Shown piece after piece: positions 42,588 to 51,248 of a stretch of DNA of 64,000 nt; position 1 is the first letter of the stretch; each line of letters begins with the position of its first letter. A program made the position numbers and the translations under genes. The notes beneath the pieces are model-generated. The model saw only the letters and a program-made list of their open reading frames with translations. It did not search any database and was not told the origin of the DNA. This DNA is from Adhaeribacter terrigena (lineage in GTDB: Bacteria > Bacteroidota > Bacteroidia > Cytophagales > Hymenobacteraceae). The DNA is taken from contig NZ_JAEHFX010000001.1 of assembly GCF_016623615.1 (NCBI RefSeq), positions 806,001 through 870,000 of the forward strand. The letters run 5' to 3'.

Positions 42588-43205
42588 TTATTGCAGCAGG
42601 CCGGCTTGCACATCGTCCAGTTTTTCAAGGCGCGCCATAATTTTTTCGCTTAACTGTTTTCTGACTTCCACGGTTATCTCGCAGCTTATTTCAAAATGCT
42701 GGCTGGCCATCTGCAGGTCAAATTCCTTGATCAGGCTCATCACATCGTTCATTTGCGGGTACTGAAATTCGATCCTGATGAAAGCCGTTTCGTGTTTTTC
42801 TACGGTCTGGGCCTGGCTCAGGGCTTCGGCAGTGGCGGTTTTATAAGCGTAGATTAAACCGCCCACGCCCAGCTTGGTGCCGCCGAAATAACGCACCACA
42901 ATTACCAGCACGTTGCTCAGACCCGAAGAGCGGATCTGGCCTAAGATCGGATCGCCGGCCGAATGGTTTGGTTCGCCATCGTCGTTGGCCCGGTACACTT
43001 TTTTAGCCGCACCCAGCAAATATGCATAGCAATGGTGGCGCGCATCAAAATAGGTTTTGCGCACTTCGGCCAGTTTTTCTTTTATGTCGGCTTCGGAATA
43101 TACCGGGAAAGCGAGCGCAATAAATTTGCTGCCTTTTTCTTTATAAAGCCCTTCGGCCGGTTCGGCCAGCGTAATGTAGGTATCAGGATTTTCGGCAACA
43201 GTCAA
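42588..43205 (-). CDS. YigZ/IMPACT-family protein
   Basis: 205 residues with the UPF0029/IMPACT domain (KGSKFIALAFPV near 25, DARHHCYAYLLG, NDDGEPNHSAGDPIL near 78-92, VVRYFGGTKLGVGGLIYAY) and a C-terminal ferredoxin-like domain. Eukaryotic IMPACT controls the Gcn2 kinase; the bacterial role is unclear, perhaps RNA or translation related. No ATG is available: an in-frame TAA stands a few codons upstream, and the first start codon is TTG at 43205. Confidence 0.88.
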   Translation of the reverse strand: MTVAENPDTYITLAEPAEGLYKEKGSKFIALAFPVYSEADIKEKLAEVRKTYFDARHHCYAYLLGAAKKVYRANDDGEPNHSAGDPILGQIRSSGLSNVLVIVVRYFGGTKLGVGGLIYAYKTATAEALSQAQTVEKHETAFIRIEFQYPQMNDVMSLIKEFDLQMASQHFEISCEITVEVRKQLSEKIMARLEKLDDVQAGLLQ

Positions 43206-43274
43206 AGCAATAATTTTTTAAGAAGAAGAAAACCACCGCAAATTTGCGTTTATTTACGCGTTTTCCGGTTATTT

Positions 43275-44321
43275 ATGCATAATTTCGTTACTCAGGCAAA
43301 ACTATCCATGGCAACCGGAATGGTTTCTGGAAAGATGCCCGATTTTTTCCCGGTTCTAATACCCATGCAGCTGCAAAATAACCGCTATTTAATTGCTATT
43401 GCTCCCGAAAGCCAGCCGCAGGAATTTGCCTTCGACCCTTTCCTTTTTTTACGCCAGGCGCATTTGCAAACGCAGGCCGAAGATGAGCAGCTGATTTTTC
43501 AGTTACTCGACCAGAAAACCAATAAAATTGCCGCGCACCTGCCTTTTTTTCTCGACGGAAAGGGCTTGGCTTACAGCCCCGGAAAAGCGCCATTCGGTTC
43601 GGTTCAGTTTAAAAAACGGTTGCCCGAAGAAGTCCTGGCGGAATTTCTGTTGCACGCAAAACGGTATCTGTTGGAGCAAAAAAACTGCCGCAACATTCAG
43701 ATAAAAAGTTACCCGTTCGCTTACGCTACCCACGAAAGTGCGGTGCTTACCGATATTTTTTTAAAGCAGGGTTTCCGGGTCAGCCATTCCGAGATCAACC
43801 ATCATATTGCCATAACTGAAGCGCCTTTCGAAACAAAATTGCATCCTTCGGCCCGCCGGCGTTTGCATAAATGCGTGAAAAACGGTTTTGCGTTTCAGGA
43901 AGAAGAAGTGAAAATATTGCCGGAAGTCTGGAATTTTATCCGGGATTGCCGCCTGGAAAGAAATTACGAACCGCCCATGCCTTTAAAAAAACTGGCCGCT
44001 TTATTTCAGGATTTTCCGCAGGATTTCCGGCTTTTTTCGGTGCGGCACCAAAACGAACTGGCGGCGGCCACCATTGCCGTGCGCATAAACGGGCAAACGC
44101 TTTATAACTTTTATCCGGCCAATCCGCTTCGCTTCAATGCTTTCAGCCCGGTTGTGTTTTTAACCGAAGGCTTGTACGAAGTTTGCCAGCAGGAGTATTT
44201 TGAAACGCTGGATCTGGGAACTTCGAATTTGCCGACCGGCCCGAATTTTCCGCTAATTGCTTTTAAAAAACACCTGGGCGGAGAACCCACTTTAAAACTT
44301 ACTTTTGAGTTTAACGCTTAG
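43275..44321 (+). CDS. GNAT/FemAB-like acyltransferase domain protein
   Basis: About 348 residues if started at ATG 43275; ATG 43365 (MQLQNNRYLIAIAPE) is a good alternative, where the compact domain begins. The longer frame back to 42963 is antisense to the YigZ gene and is rejected. The second half (LHPSARRRLHKCVKNGFAFQEEE, ELAAATIAVRINGQTLYNFYPA) resembles FemAB/GNAT folds that join amino acids to lipid or peptide. It sits 35 bp before a glycosyltransferase on the same strand, which suggests envelope or surface-glycan assembly. The exact reaction is unknown. Confidence 0.72.
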   Translation: MHNFVTQAKLSMATGMVSGKMPDFFPVLIPMQLQNNRYLIAIAPESQPQEFAFDPFLFLRQAHLQTQAEDEQLIFQLLDQKTNKIAAHLPFFLDGKGLAYSPGKAPFGSVQFKKRLPEEVLAEFLLHAKRYLLEQKNCRNIQIKSYPFAYATHESAVLTDIFLKQGFRVSHSEINHHIAITEAPFETKLHPSARRRLHKCVKNGFAFQEEEVKILPEVWNFIRDCRLERNYEPPMPLKKLAALFQDFPQDFRLFSVRHQNELAAATIAVRINGQTLYNFYPANPLRFNAFSPVVFLTEGLYEVCQQEYFETLDLGTSNLPTGPNFPLIAFKKHLGGEPTLKLTFEFNA

Positions 44322-44356
44322 CTGAATCTTGTAAATAAGAACTTCTGAAAGTACCT

Positions 44357-45313
44357 ATGCAGCCCCTCGTTTCGGTTATTTGCCTTTGCTACAACCACGC
44401 CCGTTTTTTAAGAGAAGCCCTCGATTCGGTGCTCAACCAGACCTATCAGAACCTGGAAATAATAGTAGTAGATGATCTGAGCACCGATAATAGCCGCGAA
44501 ATCATTGAAGATTACGTAAGGCGTTTTCCGCAAATCAAATACCTGCCAAACGCACAGAATCTGGGCAATTGTGTAGCTTTTAACCGGGCTTACAGACTTT
44601 CGAAAGGAAAATACCTGATCGATTTTGCCACCGACGATGTTTTAATGCCCGAAAGAATCGCCGAACAGGTGGCAGCGTTTGAAAAGCTGGATGAAAGCTA
44701 CGGTATTTTATTTACTGATGCTGAATTCATAGACGACTTCGGCAACCATTTACTTAATTTTTACAAGCGCGATAAAAACGGCAACCTGGCCGAAAATGTA
44801 CCCGATGGCGATGTTTTTGCCCACGTAATTGCCCGCCATTACATTTGTTCCCCCACCATGATCATGCGGCGCACGGTTTTCGATAAACTGAACGGCTACG
44901 ACGAAACGCTGGCTTACGAAGATTTCGATTTGTGGGTAAGATCGGCGCCTGATTTTAAATATTTCTTCCTCGATAGAATTCTCACGAAACGGCGTATCCA
45001 TGCGGCTCAGATGTCGCAGCAGCAATATAAGCCTAACGATAAGCAGATCTTTTCTACCATAACGGTATGCAAAAAAGCCCAAAAACTGCTGCGTACCGAA
45101 AGGGAAAAACAAGCCTTAAAAAAACGCGTAATACACGAATTGATCCAGGCAGTTTTTACGCGTAATTTTGAAGCAACACGTCAGCTTTACGGACTGCTGC
45201 AGGATTTAGGGCCGGTACCGGCAAAAATGAAAATGCTGGTTGCAATACATAAATTACCGTTCCCTTTTGAGCGCACCCGGCAGCTTTATCAGCAGATCCG
45301 GTTCGGCAAATAA
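44357..45313 (+). CDS. family 2 glycosyltransferase
   Basis: 318 residues, GT-A fold. The nucleotide-sugar part reads PLVSVICLCYNHARFLREAL, then IIVVDDLSTDNS, and the acidic metal site is in FATDDVLMPERIA near 95. A downstream LAYEDFDLWVR carries the usual catalytic ED pair. It transfers a sugar from an activated donor to a polysaccharide, lipid or protein acceptor in the cytoplasm. It follows the FemAB-like gene by 35 bp, probably in one transcript. Confidence 0.92.
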   Translation: MQPLVSVICLCYNHARFLREALDSVLNQTYQNLEIIVVDDLSTDNSREIIEDYVRRFPQIKYLPNAQNLGNCVAFNRAYRLSKGKYLIDFATDDVLMPERIAEQVAAFEKLDESYGILFTDAEFIDDFGNHLLNFYKRDKNGNLAENVPDGDVFAHVIARHYICSPTMIMRRTVFDKLNGYDETLAYEDFDLWVRSAPDFKYFFLDRILTKRRIHAAQMSQQQYKPNDKQIFSTITVCKKAQKLLRTEREKQALKKRVIHELIQAVFTRNFEATRQLYGLLQDLGPVPAKMKMLVAIHKLPFPFERTRQLYQQIRFGK

Positions 45314-45422
45314 TACCTTTTTTCAGAATATGGAAGCCTGGTGTTTTTCAGGTTATGTATAATAATTCTAATATTTGACGGCGCTTTGAAACAAGAAGCT
45401 TTAAAAATCAGTTAGAAAATAG

Positions 45423-45430
45423 TATCTTTG
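45423..45430 (+). promoter_or_regulatory. candidate -7 box of the desaturase gene
   Basis: TATCTTTG, a full TAnnTTTG match 22 bp before the ATG at 45453. The expected -33 TTTG is replaced by CTTT at the right distance. Confidence 0.4.
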
Positions 45431-45452
45431 GAGTTTACACAGCTTGATAATT

Positions 45453-46433
45453 ATGATTGCAACGGCCATTTCGCGCGGCGAAGTTTTAACATACCTTGAA
45501 AAATTTCTTGATTATAACTTCGATTCATTGTTAAAAACGGTAGAGGATAGCTGGCAACCCGCTGACCTGCTTCCGGATTCCCGTTTCGATAATTTTCTGG
45601 ATGAAGTAAAACAACTCCGAGAAAGAGCAAAAGACCTTTCTTATGACCTGATGGCGGTGCTGATCGGCGATACCATTACCGAAGAAGCCCTGCCAACCTA
45701 CGAAAGCTGGCTGATGAGTACCGATGGTCTGACCAAAGACCCGAATAGCGGCTGGATGAAATGGATCCGTGCCTGGACGGCCGAAGAAAACCGCCACGGC
45801 GACCTGCTGAACCGTTATTTATACCTTTCCGGCCGCGTGAATATGCGCGAAATGGAAGCCTCAACCCAATATTTGATTGCCGATGGTTTCGACCTGCAAA
45901 CCGGAACCGATCCGTATCGCGCCTTCGTTTATACTTCTTTCCAGGAAACGGCCACCAATATTTCGCACCGCCGCGTAGCTGCTTTGGCTAAAAAATCGGG
46001 CGACCTGATGCTGGCCAAGCTTTGCGGCAATATTGCTTCTGACGAAGCACGCCACGCAAAAGCGTATAAAGGTTTTGTAGAGAAAATTTTTGAAGTAGAT
46101 CCGAACGGGATGATGATGGCCTTTGAAGACATGATGCGGAAAAAAATCGTGATGCCGGCTCATTACCTGCGCGAACTTGGCGTAAATATCGGCCAGACCT
46201 TCGGTCATTTTACCGATGCTGCTCAACGCATTGGCGTTTATACCTCTGCCGATTATACCGATATTCTGGAAGACCTGATAAAAGAATGGAAAATTGAAAG
46301 CATGACCGGCCTGAACGATACCAGCGAAAAAGCCCGCGATTACGTAATGGCGCTGCCGGCCCGTTTACGCCGCGTTGCCGAACGGATGCGCGTTCCGGAA
46401 CTGCAATATAAATTCCGCTGGATCGAAGGGTAA
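45453..46433 (+). CDS. acyl-ACP desaturase (soluble diiron)
   Basis: About 326 residues from ATG 45453 (a TTG three codons upstream is less likely). The two diiron motifs are present: EENRHGD at about 111-117 and DEARHAKAY about 85 residues later, with further ligands in TEEALPTYE and FQETATNISHRR. The enzyme puts a double bond into saturated acyl chains on acyl carrier protein, adjusting membrane fluidity. It has its own -7 box and a strong terminator, so it is monocistronic. Confidence 0.93.
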   Translation: MIATAISRGEVLTYLEKFLDYNFDSLLKTVEDSWQPADLLPDSRFDNFLDEVKQLRERAKDLSYDLMAVLIGDTITEEALPTYESWLMSTDGLTKDPNSGWMKWIRAWTAEENRHGDLLNRYLYLSGRVNMREMEASTQYLIADGFDLQTGTDPYRAFVYTSFQETATNISHRRVAALAKKSGDLMLAKLCGNIASDEARHAKAYKGFVEKIFEVDPNGMMMAFEDMMRKKIVMPAHYLRELGVNIGQTFGHFTDAAQRIGVYTSADYTDILEDLIKEWKIESMTGLNDTSEKARDYVMALPARLRRVAERMRVPELQYKFRWIEG

Positions 46434-46455
46434 TTCCTCAAAATATTCTGATCAG

Positions 46456-46487
46456 AAGCTCCGGGTGAAAATCCGGAGCTTTTTTAT
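46456..46487 (+). terminator. terminator of the desaturase gene
   Basis: Arms AAGCTCCGG and CCGGAGCTT with an 8-base loop and a T-run, 22 bp past the stop codon. Confidence 0.85.
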
Positions 46488-46496
46488 TTATCTGAG

Positions 46497-46534
46497 CCAG
46501 GATTTATAGGATTAATGGATTGAAGGATTTTTTT
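46497..46534. repeat. GGATT-type low-complexity repeat
   Basis: The spacer reads CAGGATTTATAGGATTAATG and then GATTGAAGGATTTTTTTT. Related words occur at about 2100-2130, 30026-30062 and, inverted, 12047-12076. Similar GGATT repeats are common in Bacteroidota spacers. Confidence 0.6.
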
Positions 46535-46709
46535 TCGTTAAAAGGAGTAAAAAATCTAAAGTAAAATGTAGCAGGAAGAAAGGGCCAACCCCGCCAGGCA
46601 TATCATTTCCTGCCTGCAGAACGTTTACTATTGGTGCAAAGGCGTAAACGTTTTTGTACATTTAATCAGGCTGCCTGCTGATCTTAAAATTTCCGACAGC
46701 TATATATAT

Positions 46710-46738
46710 AGTTTTTTATGCCTGCAAACTACCGTTTT
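46710..46738 (-). repeat. 29-bp dispersed element over the VWA-gene start codon
   Basis: AAAAACGGTAGT, TTGCAGGCAT, AAAAAACT on the minus strand. The plus-strand gene's ATG and its first codons (MPANYRF) are read from its inverse. Confidence 0.65.
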
Positions 46739-47818
46739 TCCGATTATATACCGCCTGAAGATAACGCTCCGGGTTTTGAAAGCCTGCTCAAGATCTTCCT
46801 GCAACTCGTAACCATGACCTCCGGCGACGTGCGTGAAGCCCTGGAATGGATGAACCAGCTCGATAAAGAGTATAACCTTACTTCCGACGATTACGGCATG
46901 GGCGATTTTCTGGAAGACCTGAAACGCAAGGGCTACTTAAGCGAAGATCCGGGTTCCGGTGAAATAAAAATATCCCCAAAAAGCGAACAAAAGATCCGCA
47001 AAAGTGCCCTGGAAGAGATTTTCGGCAAACTCAAAAAAGGCGGCAAAGGCAGCCACGCCACGCCGCACTCCGGCTTCGGTGATGAAGCCGGTACCGACCG
47101 CCGCGAATTTCAGTTCGGCGATGCGCTGGAACAGATCCAGATGACCGATTCGATCCGGAACGCACAACTAAATCATGGCCTTGGTGCAGATTTCTTCCTG
47201 ACCGAAAAAGACCTGGAAGTAAACGAAACCGAGCACAAAACCAACGCGGCTACGGTGCTCATGATCGATATTTCGCACTCCATGATCCTGTACGGTGAAG
47301 ACCGCATTACGCCGGCCAAAAAAGTAGCCATGGCCCTGGCCGAACTCATCAAACAAAAGTACCCGAAAGACACGCTCGATATTATTGTGTTCGGCAACGA
47401 TGCCTGGCAGATTACGGTGAAAGACCTGCCGTACCTGAACGTTGGGCCCTTTCACACGAATACGGTTGCCGGGCTGGAATTAGCCATGGATCTGCTCCGT
47501 AAACGCAAAACCCCGAACAAGCAGATCTTCATGATAACCGATGGCAAACCCACCTGCTTGAAAGAAGGCCTGAAATACTACAAAAACAGCTTCGGCCTGG
47601 ACCGCAAAGTAGTAAACAAAACCCTGACCTTAGCCGCGCAGGCCCGCCGCCTCAAAATCCCGATTACTACCTTCATGATCGCCTCTGATCCGTATTTGCA
47701 GGAGTTTGTAGAGGAGTTCACGAAAGTGAATAACGGGCAGGCATATTACAGTAGTTTGCAGGGCTTAGGGAATCTGGTTTTTGAAGATTACAAGCGGAAC
47801 CGGAGGAAGCGGGTTTAA
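46718..47818 (+). CDS. von Willebrand factor A domain protein, partner of an AAA+ ATPase
   Basis: 366 residues. An N-terminal helical half (about 1-165) leads into a VWA domain with the metal site DISHSM near 187-192 (DxSxS), the Thr position near TVAG, and ITDGKP near 270. The protein stands before an AAA+ ATPase of the MoxR/BchI kind, the classic pair (as in BchI-BchD, RavA-ViaA, MoxR-VWA), which uses ATP to insert metals or remodel complexes. No target enzyme is adjacent. The start codon lies within a dispersed element. Confidence 0.85.
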   Translation: MPANYRFSDYIPPEDNAPGFESLLKIFLQLVTMTSGDVREALEWMNQLDKEYNLTSDDYGMGDFLEDLKRKGYLSEDPGSGEIKISPKSEQKIRKSALEEIFGKLKKGGKGSHATPHSGFGDEAGTDRREFQFGDALEQIQMTDSIRNAQLNHGLGADFFLTEKDLEVNETEHKTNAATVLMIDISHSMILYGEDRITPAKKVAMALAELIKQKYPKDTLDIIVFGNDAWQITVKDLPYLNVGPFHTNTVAGLELAMDLLRKRKTPNKQIFMITDGKPTCLKEGLKYYKNSFGLDRKVVNKTLTLAAQARRLKIPITTFMIASDPYLQEFVEEFTKVNNGQAYYSSLQGLGNLVFEDYKRNRRKRV

Positions 47819-47848
47819 ATTTGAAGATCTAGAAATGCCAAAATATCG

Positions 47849-47986
47849 GTCATCCCGAGCGAAACCGAGGAAACTTATAAAGCCATTATCAGGAATTTAT
47901 TTCAAGATAAATTTAAAAGTCATTTCCCGCTTTGCTGAAATGCCATAGGAGTACGCATAAGTTTCCTCGGCTTCACCCGGAATGAC
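47849..47986. mobile_element. 138-bp MITE-like inverted-repeat element
   Basis: Arms at 47849-47878 and 47957-47986 pair well over 30 bp. The plus strand reads GTCATCCCGAGCGAAACCG at the left and TCGGCTTCACCCGGAATGAC at the right. The inside is A/T-rich and non-coding. The GTCATTCCGAGCGAAGCCGA word is a familiar Bacteroidota spacer repeat. A worn fragment (CATTCCCGGCTCAATTGTGC) lies at about 49614-49645. It separates the VWA and AAA+ genes. Confidence 0.6.
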
Positions 47987-48040
47987 GCAAAAGCTTGAGA
48001 AATAAAGCAATCAAAAATCAACTATCAGCAACAAATTAAA

Positions 48041-49564
48041 ATGAACTATAAAGACATTCCTGCAAAGGAACTCCATCACATAAAAACGCTTGGCCAGTTG
48101 AAAGCTGCCGGGTACGAACCAAGATCCGTAAAACAGGAACTCCGCGATAATTTAATTGCCAAACTGCAGGTCAAAGAAGAAGTTTTTCCGGGCATTTACG
48201 GCTACGAAGAAACGGTAGTGCCCGATCTGCAACGCGCCATCTTGAGCATGCACCACATCAACCTGCTGGGCTTGCGCGGACAGGCTAAAACCCGGCTGGC
48301 GCGCATGATGGTAGATCTGTTAGACGAATACATCCCGGTAGTGGAAGGCTCGGAACTGAACGACGATCCGCTGCAACCGCTTTCGGTTTATGCCTTGGAG
48401 CAGATCAAGCGGCATGGCGATGAAACGCCCATTAACTGGCTACATCGTTCTGATCGCTACACCGAAAAACTGGCTACCCCGGATGTTTCCGTAGCAGACC
48501 TGATTGGTGATGCGGACCCGATAAAAGCGGCTACATTGAAATTGCCTTATTCCGATGAACGGGTTATCCATTTCGGTTTGATCCCGCGTTCGCACCGGGG
48601 CATTTTTGTGATAAATGAATTGCCCGATCTGCAGGCGCGGATCCAGGTTTCCTTGTTCAATATTCTGCAGGAAGGCGATATTCAGATCCGGGGCTTTAAG
48701 GTGCGTTTGCCATTGGATATTCAGTTCGTTTTCACGGCCAACCCGGAAGATTATACCAACCGGGGCAGCATCGTTACGCCGTTAAAAGACCGCATCGACA
48801 GCCAGATCATTACGCATTATCCGAAAAGTATCGAGATCGGGAAGAAAATCACGAAACAGGAAGCGAGAATTAAAGAACCGCAGAAAAAACTGGTGCAGAC
48901 GCATGAACTGGTAAGCGACCTCATCGAACAGGTGGCCATTGAAGCGCGGACGAGCGAGTATGTGGATGCGAAATCCGGCGTTTCGGCACGTTTAACAATT
49001 TCGGCTTTTGAGAATCTGATGAGTGCCGCCGAGCGCCGGGCTTTGATAAACGGTGAAAAACAAACCCACGTGCGGATAGCCGATTTCCTGGCAGCAGTGC
49101 CGGCCATTACCGGGAAAGTGGAGCTGGTGTATGAAGGCGAGCAGGAGGGAGCCGGCATGGTGGCGCACAACCTGATGGGCAAAGCCATCCGTTCGCAATT
49201 CCTGCATTACTTCCCGGACCCGGACAAAGAGAAAAAGAAGAAAGACAAAACCAAGAACGTGTACAAAGCCATTACCGACTGGTTCAGTGAAGGCAATACC
49301 CTGGATCTGTTGCACGACGTGCCCGATAAAGAATATAAAAAGCTGTTAAACTCTGTACCTGGTCTCCGGGATCTGATCGATTTTTACCAGAAAGATCAGC
49401 CTGAAGATGCAAAGCTTTTCTTAATGGAATTTTGTCTGCACGGTCTGGCGGAACATTCGCAACTGAGCCGCAATCCGTTAACTGCCGGAACCCAATTTAA
49501 AGACCTGTTCAGCAGCATGTTCTCGATGCCGAGTTTTGGCAAAGAGGATTTTGATGAGAATTAA
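48041..49564 (+). CDS. AAA+ ATPase (magnesium-chelatase-like, MoxR/BchI group)
   Basis: 507 residues. The P-loop reads LLGLRGQAKTRLA (about 73-85), with Ala in place of the second glycine. The sensor region VFTANPEDYTNRGSIVTPLKDRIDSQI (about 229-256) is typical of the Mg-chelatase I group, with INELPDLQ as the Walker B-like segment (VINELPD). The C-terminal 200 residues include a KKKKDKTKN basic stretch. It should hydrolyse ATP to drive conformational work with the upstream VWA protein. A MITE-like inverted repeat lies between the two genes, so co-transcription is likely but not certain. Confidence 0.88.
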   Translation: MNYKDIPAKELHHIKTLGQLKAAGYEPRSVKQELRDNLIAKLQVKEEVFPGIYGYEETVVPDLQRAILSMHHINLLGLRGQAKTRLARMMVDLLDEYIPVVEGSELNDDPLQPLSVYALEQIKRHGDETPINWLHRSDRYTEKLATPDVSVADLIGDADPIKAATLKLPYSDERVIHFGLIPRSHRGIFVINELPDLQARIQVSLFNILQEGDIQIRGFKVRLPLDIQFVFTANPEDYTNRGSIVTPLKDRIDSQIITHYPKSIEIGKKITKQEARIKEPQKKLVQTHELVSDLIEQVAIEARTSEYVDAKSGVSARLTISAFENLMSAAERRALINGEKQTHVRIADFLAAVPAITGKVELVYEGEQEGAGMVAHNLMGKAIRSQFLHYFPDPDKEKKKKDKTKNVYKAITDWFSEGNTLDLLHDVPDKEYKKLLNSVPGLRDLIDFYQKDQPEDAKLFLMEFCLHGLAEHSQLSRNPLTAGTQFKDLFSSMFSMPSFGKEDFDEN

Positions 49565-49572
49565 TCCCACTT

Positions 49573-49606
49573 AAATCCTCCCCTAATTCAGGGGAGGATT
49601 TCTTTT
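49573..49606 (+). terminator. terminator of the VWA/AAA+ genes
   Basis: Arms AAATCCTCCCCT and AGGGGAGGATTT around AATTC, then CTTTT, 8 bp after the stop codon. Confidence 0.85.
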
Positions 49607-49681
49607 GCCTGTCATTCCCGGCTCAATTGTGCTCAGAATGCCACGGTTACTATATAGCAAGCTTTGCTCTGATTCTATTTG

Positions 49682-50038
49682 CTAACCTACCAGCCAGTTC
49701 AGCGCATCGTTTCGTTCTTCGCTTTTAAACACCCGGATCTCGGCCGGTACCAGCGGCGAAACCAGTTTGGTAATAGCCGCAAGCCATTCTGGTTCGCCAA
49801 TTATAGCCACGTGGCTGAAATCGTTGTAGTGCTTAATGTCCATTTTCAGGTCTTCCCAAATGGCAGGCAACGTTGGTAACCCCAGGTGCTCGATCTCAGC
49901 ATAAAGTTTTATTTTGCCGAATTGCCGGATCCTGGTTTCCAGCGTAGGTTTGATCCGGTCGTAATCGGCTTTGGTAAGGGTGCCGCTGATCTTCAGGGCA
50001 ATTAAATTTTCTTTCGGGCTTGGTAGTAATGCAATCAT
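49682..50038 (-). CDS. SpoIIAA-like (STAS/SEC14-type) protein
   Basis: 118 residues with the SpoIIAA-like pattern: LIALKISGTLTKADYDRIKPTLE at the front and IKLYAEIEHLG, then DFSHVAIIGEPEWLAAITKLV. Small proteins of this group bind nucleotides or lipids, or act as anti-sigma antagonists; the role here is unknown. A dispersed element lies between its start and the stop of the upstream DUF1622 gene. A similar but distinct protein is encoded at 55480-55905. Confidence 0.8.
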   Translation of the reverse strand: MIALLPSPKENLIALKISGTLTKADYDRIKPTLETRIRQFGKIKLYAEIEHLGLPTLPAIWEDLKMDIKHYNDFSHVAIIGEPEWLAAITKLVSPLVPAEIRVFKSEERNDALNWLVG

Positions 50039-50043
50039 AAAGC

Positions 50044-50073
50044 AGTTTTTTAGGTGAAAATCATAGCGTTTTT
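50044..50073 (-). repeat. 29-bp dispersed element, copy 33
   Basis: AAAAACGCTATGA, TTTTCACCT, AAAAAACTG on the minus strand. It fills the whole gap between the DUF1622 stop codon and the SpoIIAA-like start codon. Confidence 0.8.
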
Positions 50074-50448
50074 TTACGATAAGCCTGTTCTGTTTAAATC
50101 ATTCAGCCGCATGGGGTTTGCTTTTTCCTCTTTCATTTCCAGCTCCAGGAAATAGTTCAGGCCGGTACGGAGCACAGCAATAGCGGCCAGTTTGCCAATA
50201 TCATCCCAGGTTGGGGCAACGGCAGTTTGCAGAATATCGGCGCCCAGTAAAAATTCCAGCGCCAGGGCCAGCGATCTGCCTAAATTGTGCCTGATCCCGC
50301 TGCGCGGAATAAAGGGAGTTTTATTCAGGAAAAGATCCCGCAAATAAAGATAGAACGCTTTTAAAGTGGCGAAACCTATGATCAAGGCCGCCCCCGCCTC
50401 CACGAAACGCGCCAGGTAAATGGTTATCATTTTAATGAATTCTTCCAT
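50074..50448 (-). CDS. DUF1622 membrane protein
   Basis: 124 residues with about three hydrophobic segments (YLARFVEAGAALIIGFATLK, LALALEFLLGADILQTAV, LAAIAVLRTGLNYFLELEM). The second and third carry the family pattern of DUF1622: LEFLLGADIL and VLRTGLNYFLELE. It is an inner-membrane protein of unknown function. It precedes the SpoIIAA-like gene on the minus strand, joined by a dispersed element. Confidence 0.85.
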   Translation of the reverse strand: MEEFIKMITIYLARFVEAGAALIIGFATLKAFYLYLRDLFLNKTPFIPRSGIRHNLGRSLALALEFLLGADILQTAVAPTWDDIGKLAAIAVLRTGLNYFLELEMKEEKANPMRLNDLNRTGLS

Positions 50449-50610
50449 GCAGGCTTAGCTAGTTGCCCCGGAATTATCCGGAAGCTTTTTATACCGGAAA
50501 GTACGTAATCAACGCAAAAAAGACTTTTCAGGCTGTCATTTCATTCCGGAATTGGAAAAACGAAATAGAATAGGACAATTCCTTCCGCCTAAAATGCTGC
50601 TAATTTTACG

Positions 50611-50618
50611 TAAATTTG
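50611..50618 (+). promoter_or_regulatory. candidate -7 box upstream of the gene at 50677
   Basis: TAAATTTG fits TAnnTTTG and lies 58 bp before the ATG. The -33 position has no TTTG. Confidence 0.35.
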
Positions 50619-50676
50619 AATTTTAAATTGGCAGCGGCAGATCAAAAATAAAGCCTGCTGCGTTTAAGCATTACCT

Positions 50677-51195
50677 ATGAATAATTTCCTGAGAACCGCC
50701 GCCCTGCTCGCTTTTTGCTACCTTTTTACCTTTACGGCATCTGCCCAGAATCTGAAATTCGATGAACTGAAAACCAGTTTTACGGCTCAGAATTACCCGG
50801 AAGGTTTATTTGAAATGGTGGAGGCGAAAGGCTTTTACCGCGTAGATAAACAATACCTGCCTTATTGCGACCGGGTAATTTACGCGTATGTGAAAAACGA
50901 CCGGCCGGTAATGTTTGTAAATCCAGTGGTTTGCCCCAAGCCGCAGCGCAGCGAAATTTTTCCGATGAAAGTGAAAAATGAACTGGAGCTGCAATACCAG
51001 AAAACCGGCCGCCCTCAGTTTGAAAGTTTGCATGAGCAGATCCGGAAAACCTGCAAAGCGCTGCCAGATGAAAACGGTACGGTTCCGGGCCCGAAAAGTA
51101 AAACTACCAAGCGCGCCTACCGTCACGAAGCCAGCGGAATAACTTTTGTGGTGATCAATACGGCCCCGGTGGCCTACATTTATTTGCTTAAATAA
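50677..51195 (+). CDS. small secreted protein of unknown function
   Basis: 172 residues. The signal peptide (hydrophobic 7-20) is cleaved near ASAQN at about 23. The mature part has two or three conserved-looking Cys (LPYCDR, PVVCPKP, KTCKALPD) and a C-terminal ITFVVINTAPVAYIYLL sheet. No family is recognised. A weak dispersed element follows its stop codon, then the LigD-type gene 53 bp downstream on the same strand; joint transcription is possible. Confidence 0.72.
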   Translation: MNNFLRTAALLAFCYLFTFTASAQNLKFDELKTSFTAQNYPEGLFEMVEAKGFYRVDKQYLPYCDRVIYAYVKNDRPVMFVNPVVCPKPQRSEIFPMKVKNELELQYQKTGRPQFESLHEQIRKTCKALPDENGTVPGPKSKTTKRAYRHEASGITFVVINTAPVAYIYLLK

Positions 51196-51208
51196 AGCTA
51201 CCGTTTTT
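51183..51208 (-). repeat. 29-bp dispersed element, copy 34 (weak)
   Basis: AAAAACGGTAGC, TTTATTTAAG, CAAAT on the minus strand, overlapping the stop codon of the preceding gene; the second A-tract is broken. Confidence 0.45.
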
Positions 51209-51248
51209 CAGGTTTTACGTATGGCCAAAAGAACACATTTTTGCCTGC

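Noticed and set aside
42963-43274. N-terminal extension of the FemAB-like frame
   Set aside because: It is antisense to the YigZ gene and lacks similarity to the compact acyltransferase domain; a start at 43275 or 43365 is more reasonable.
45535-45560. AAAAACGGTAG core inside the desaturase gene
   Set aside because: Only the core matches; no second A-tract at the right distance.
48250-48300. Altered P-loop (GQAKT) of the AAA+ ATPase as a loss-of-function sign
   Set aside because: As I recall, Ala at this place is common in this Mg-chelatase-like group, so it is not taken as damage.
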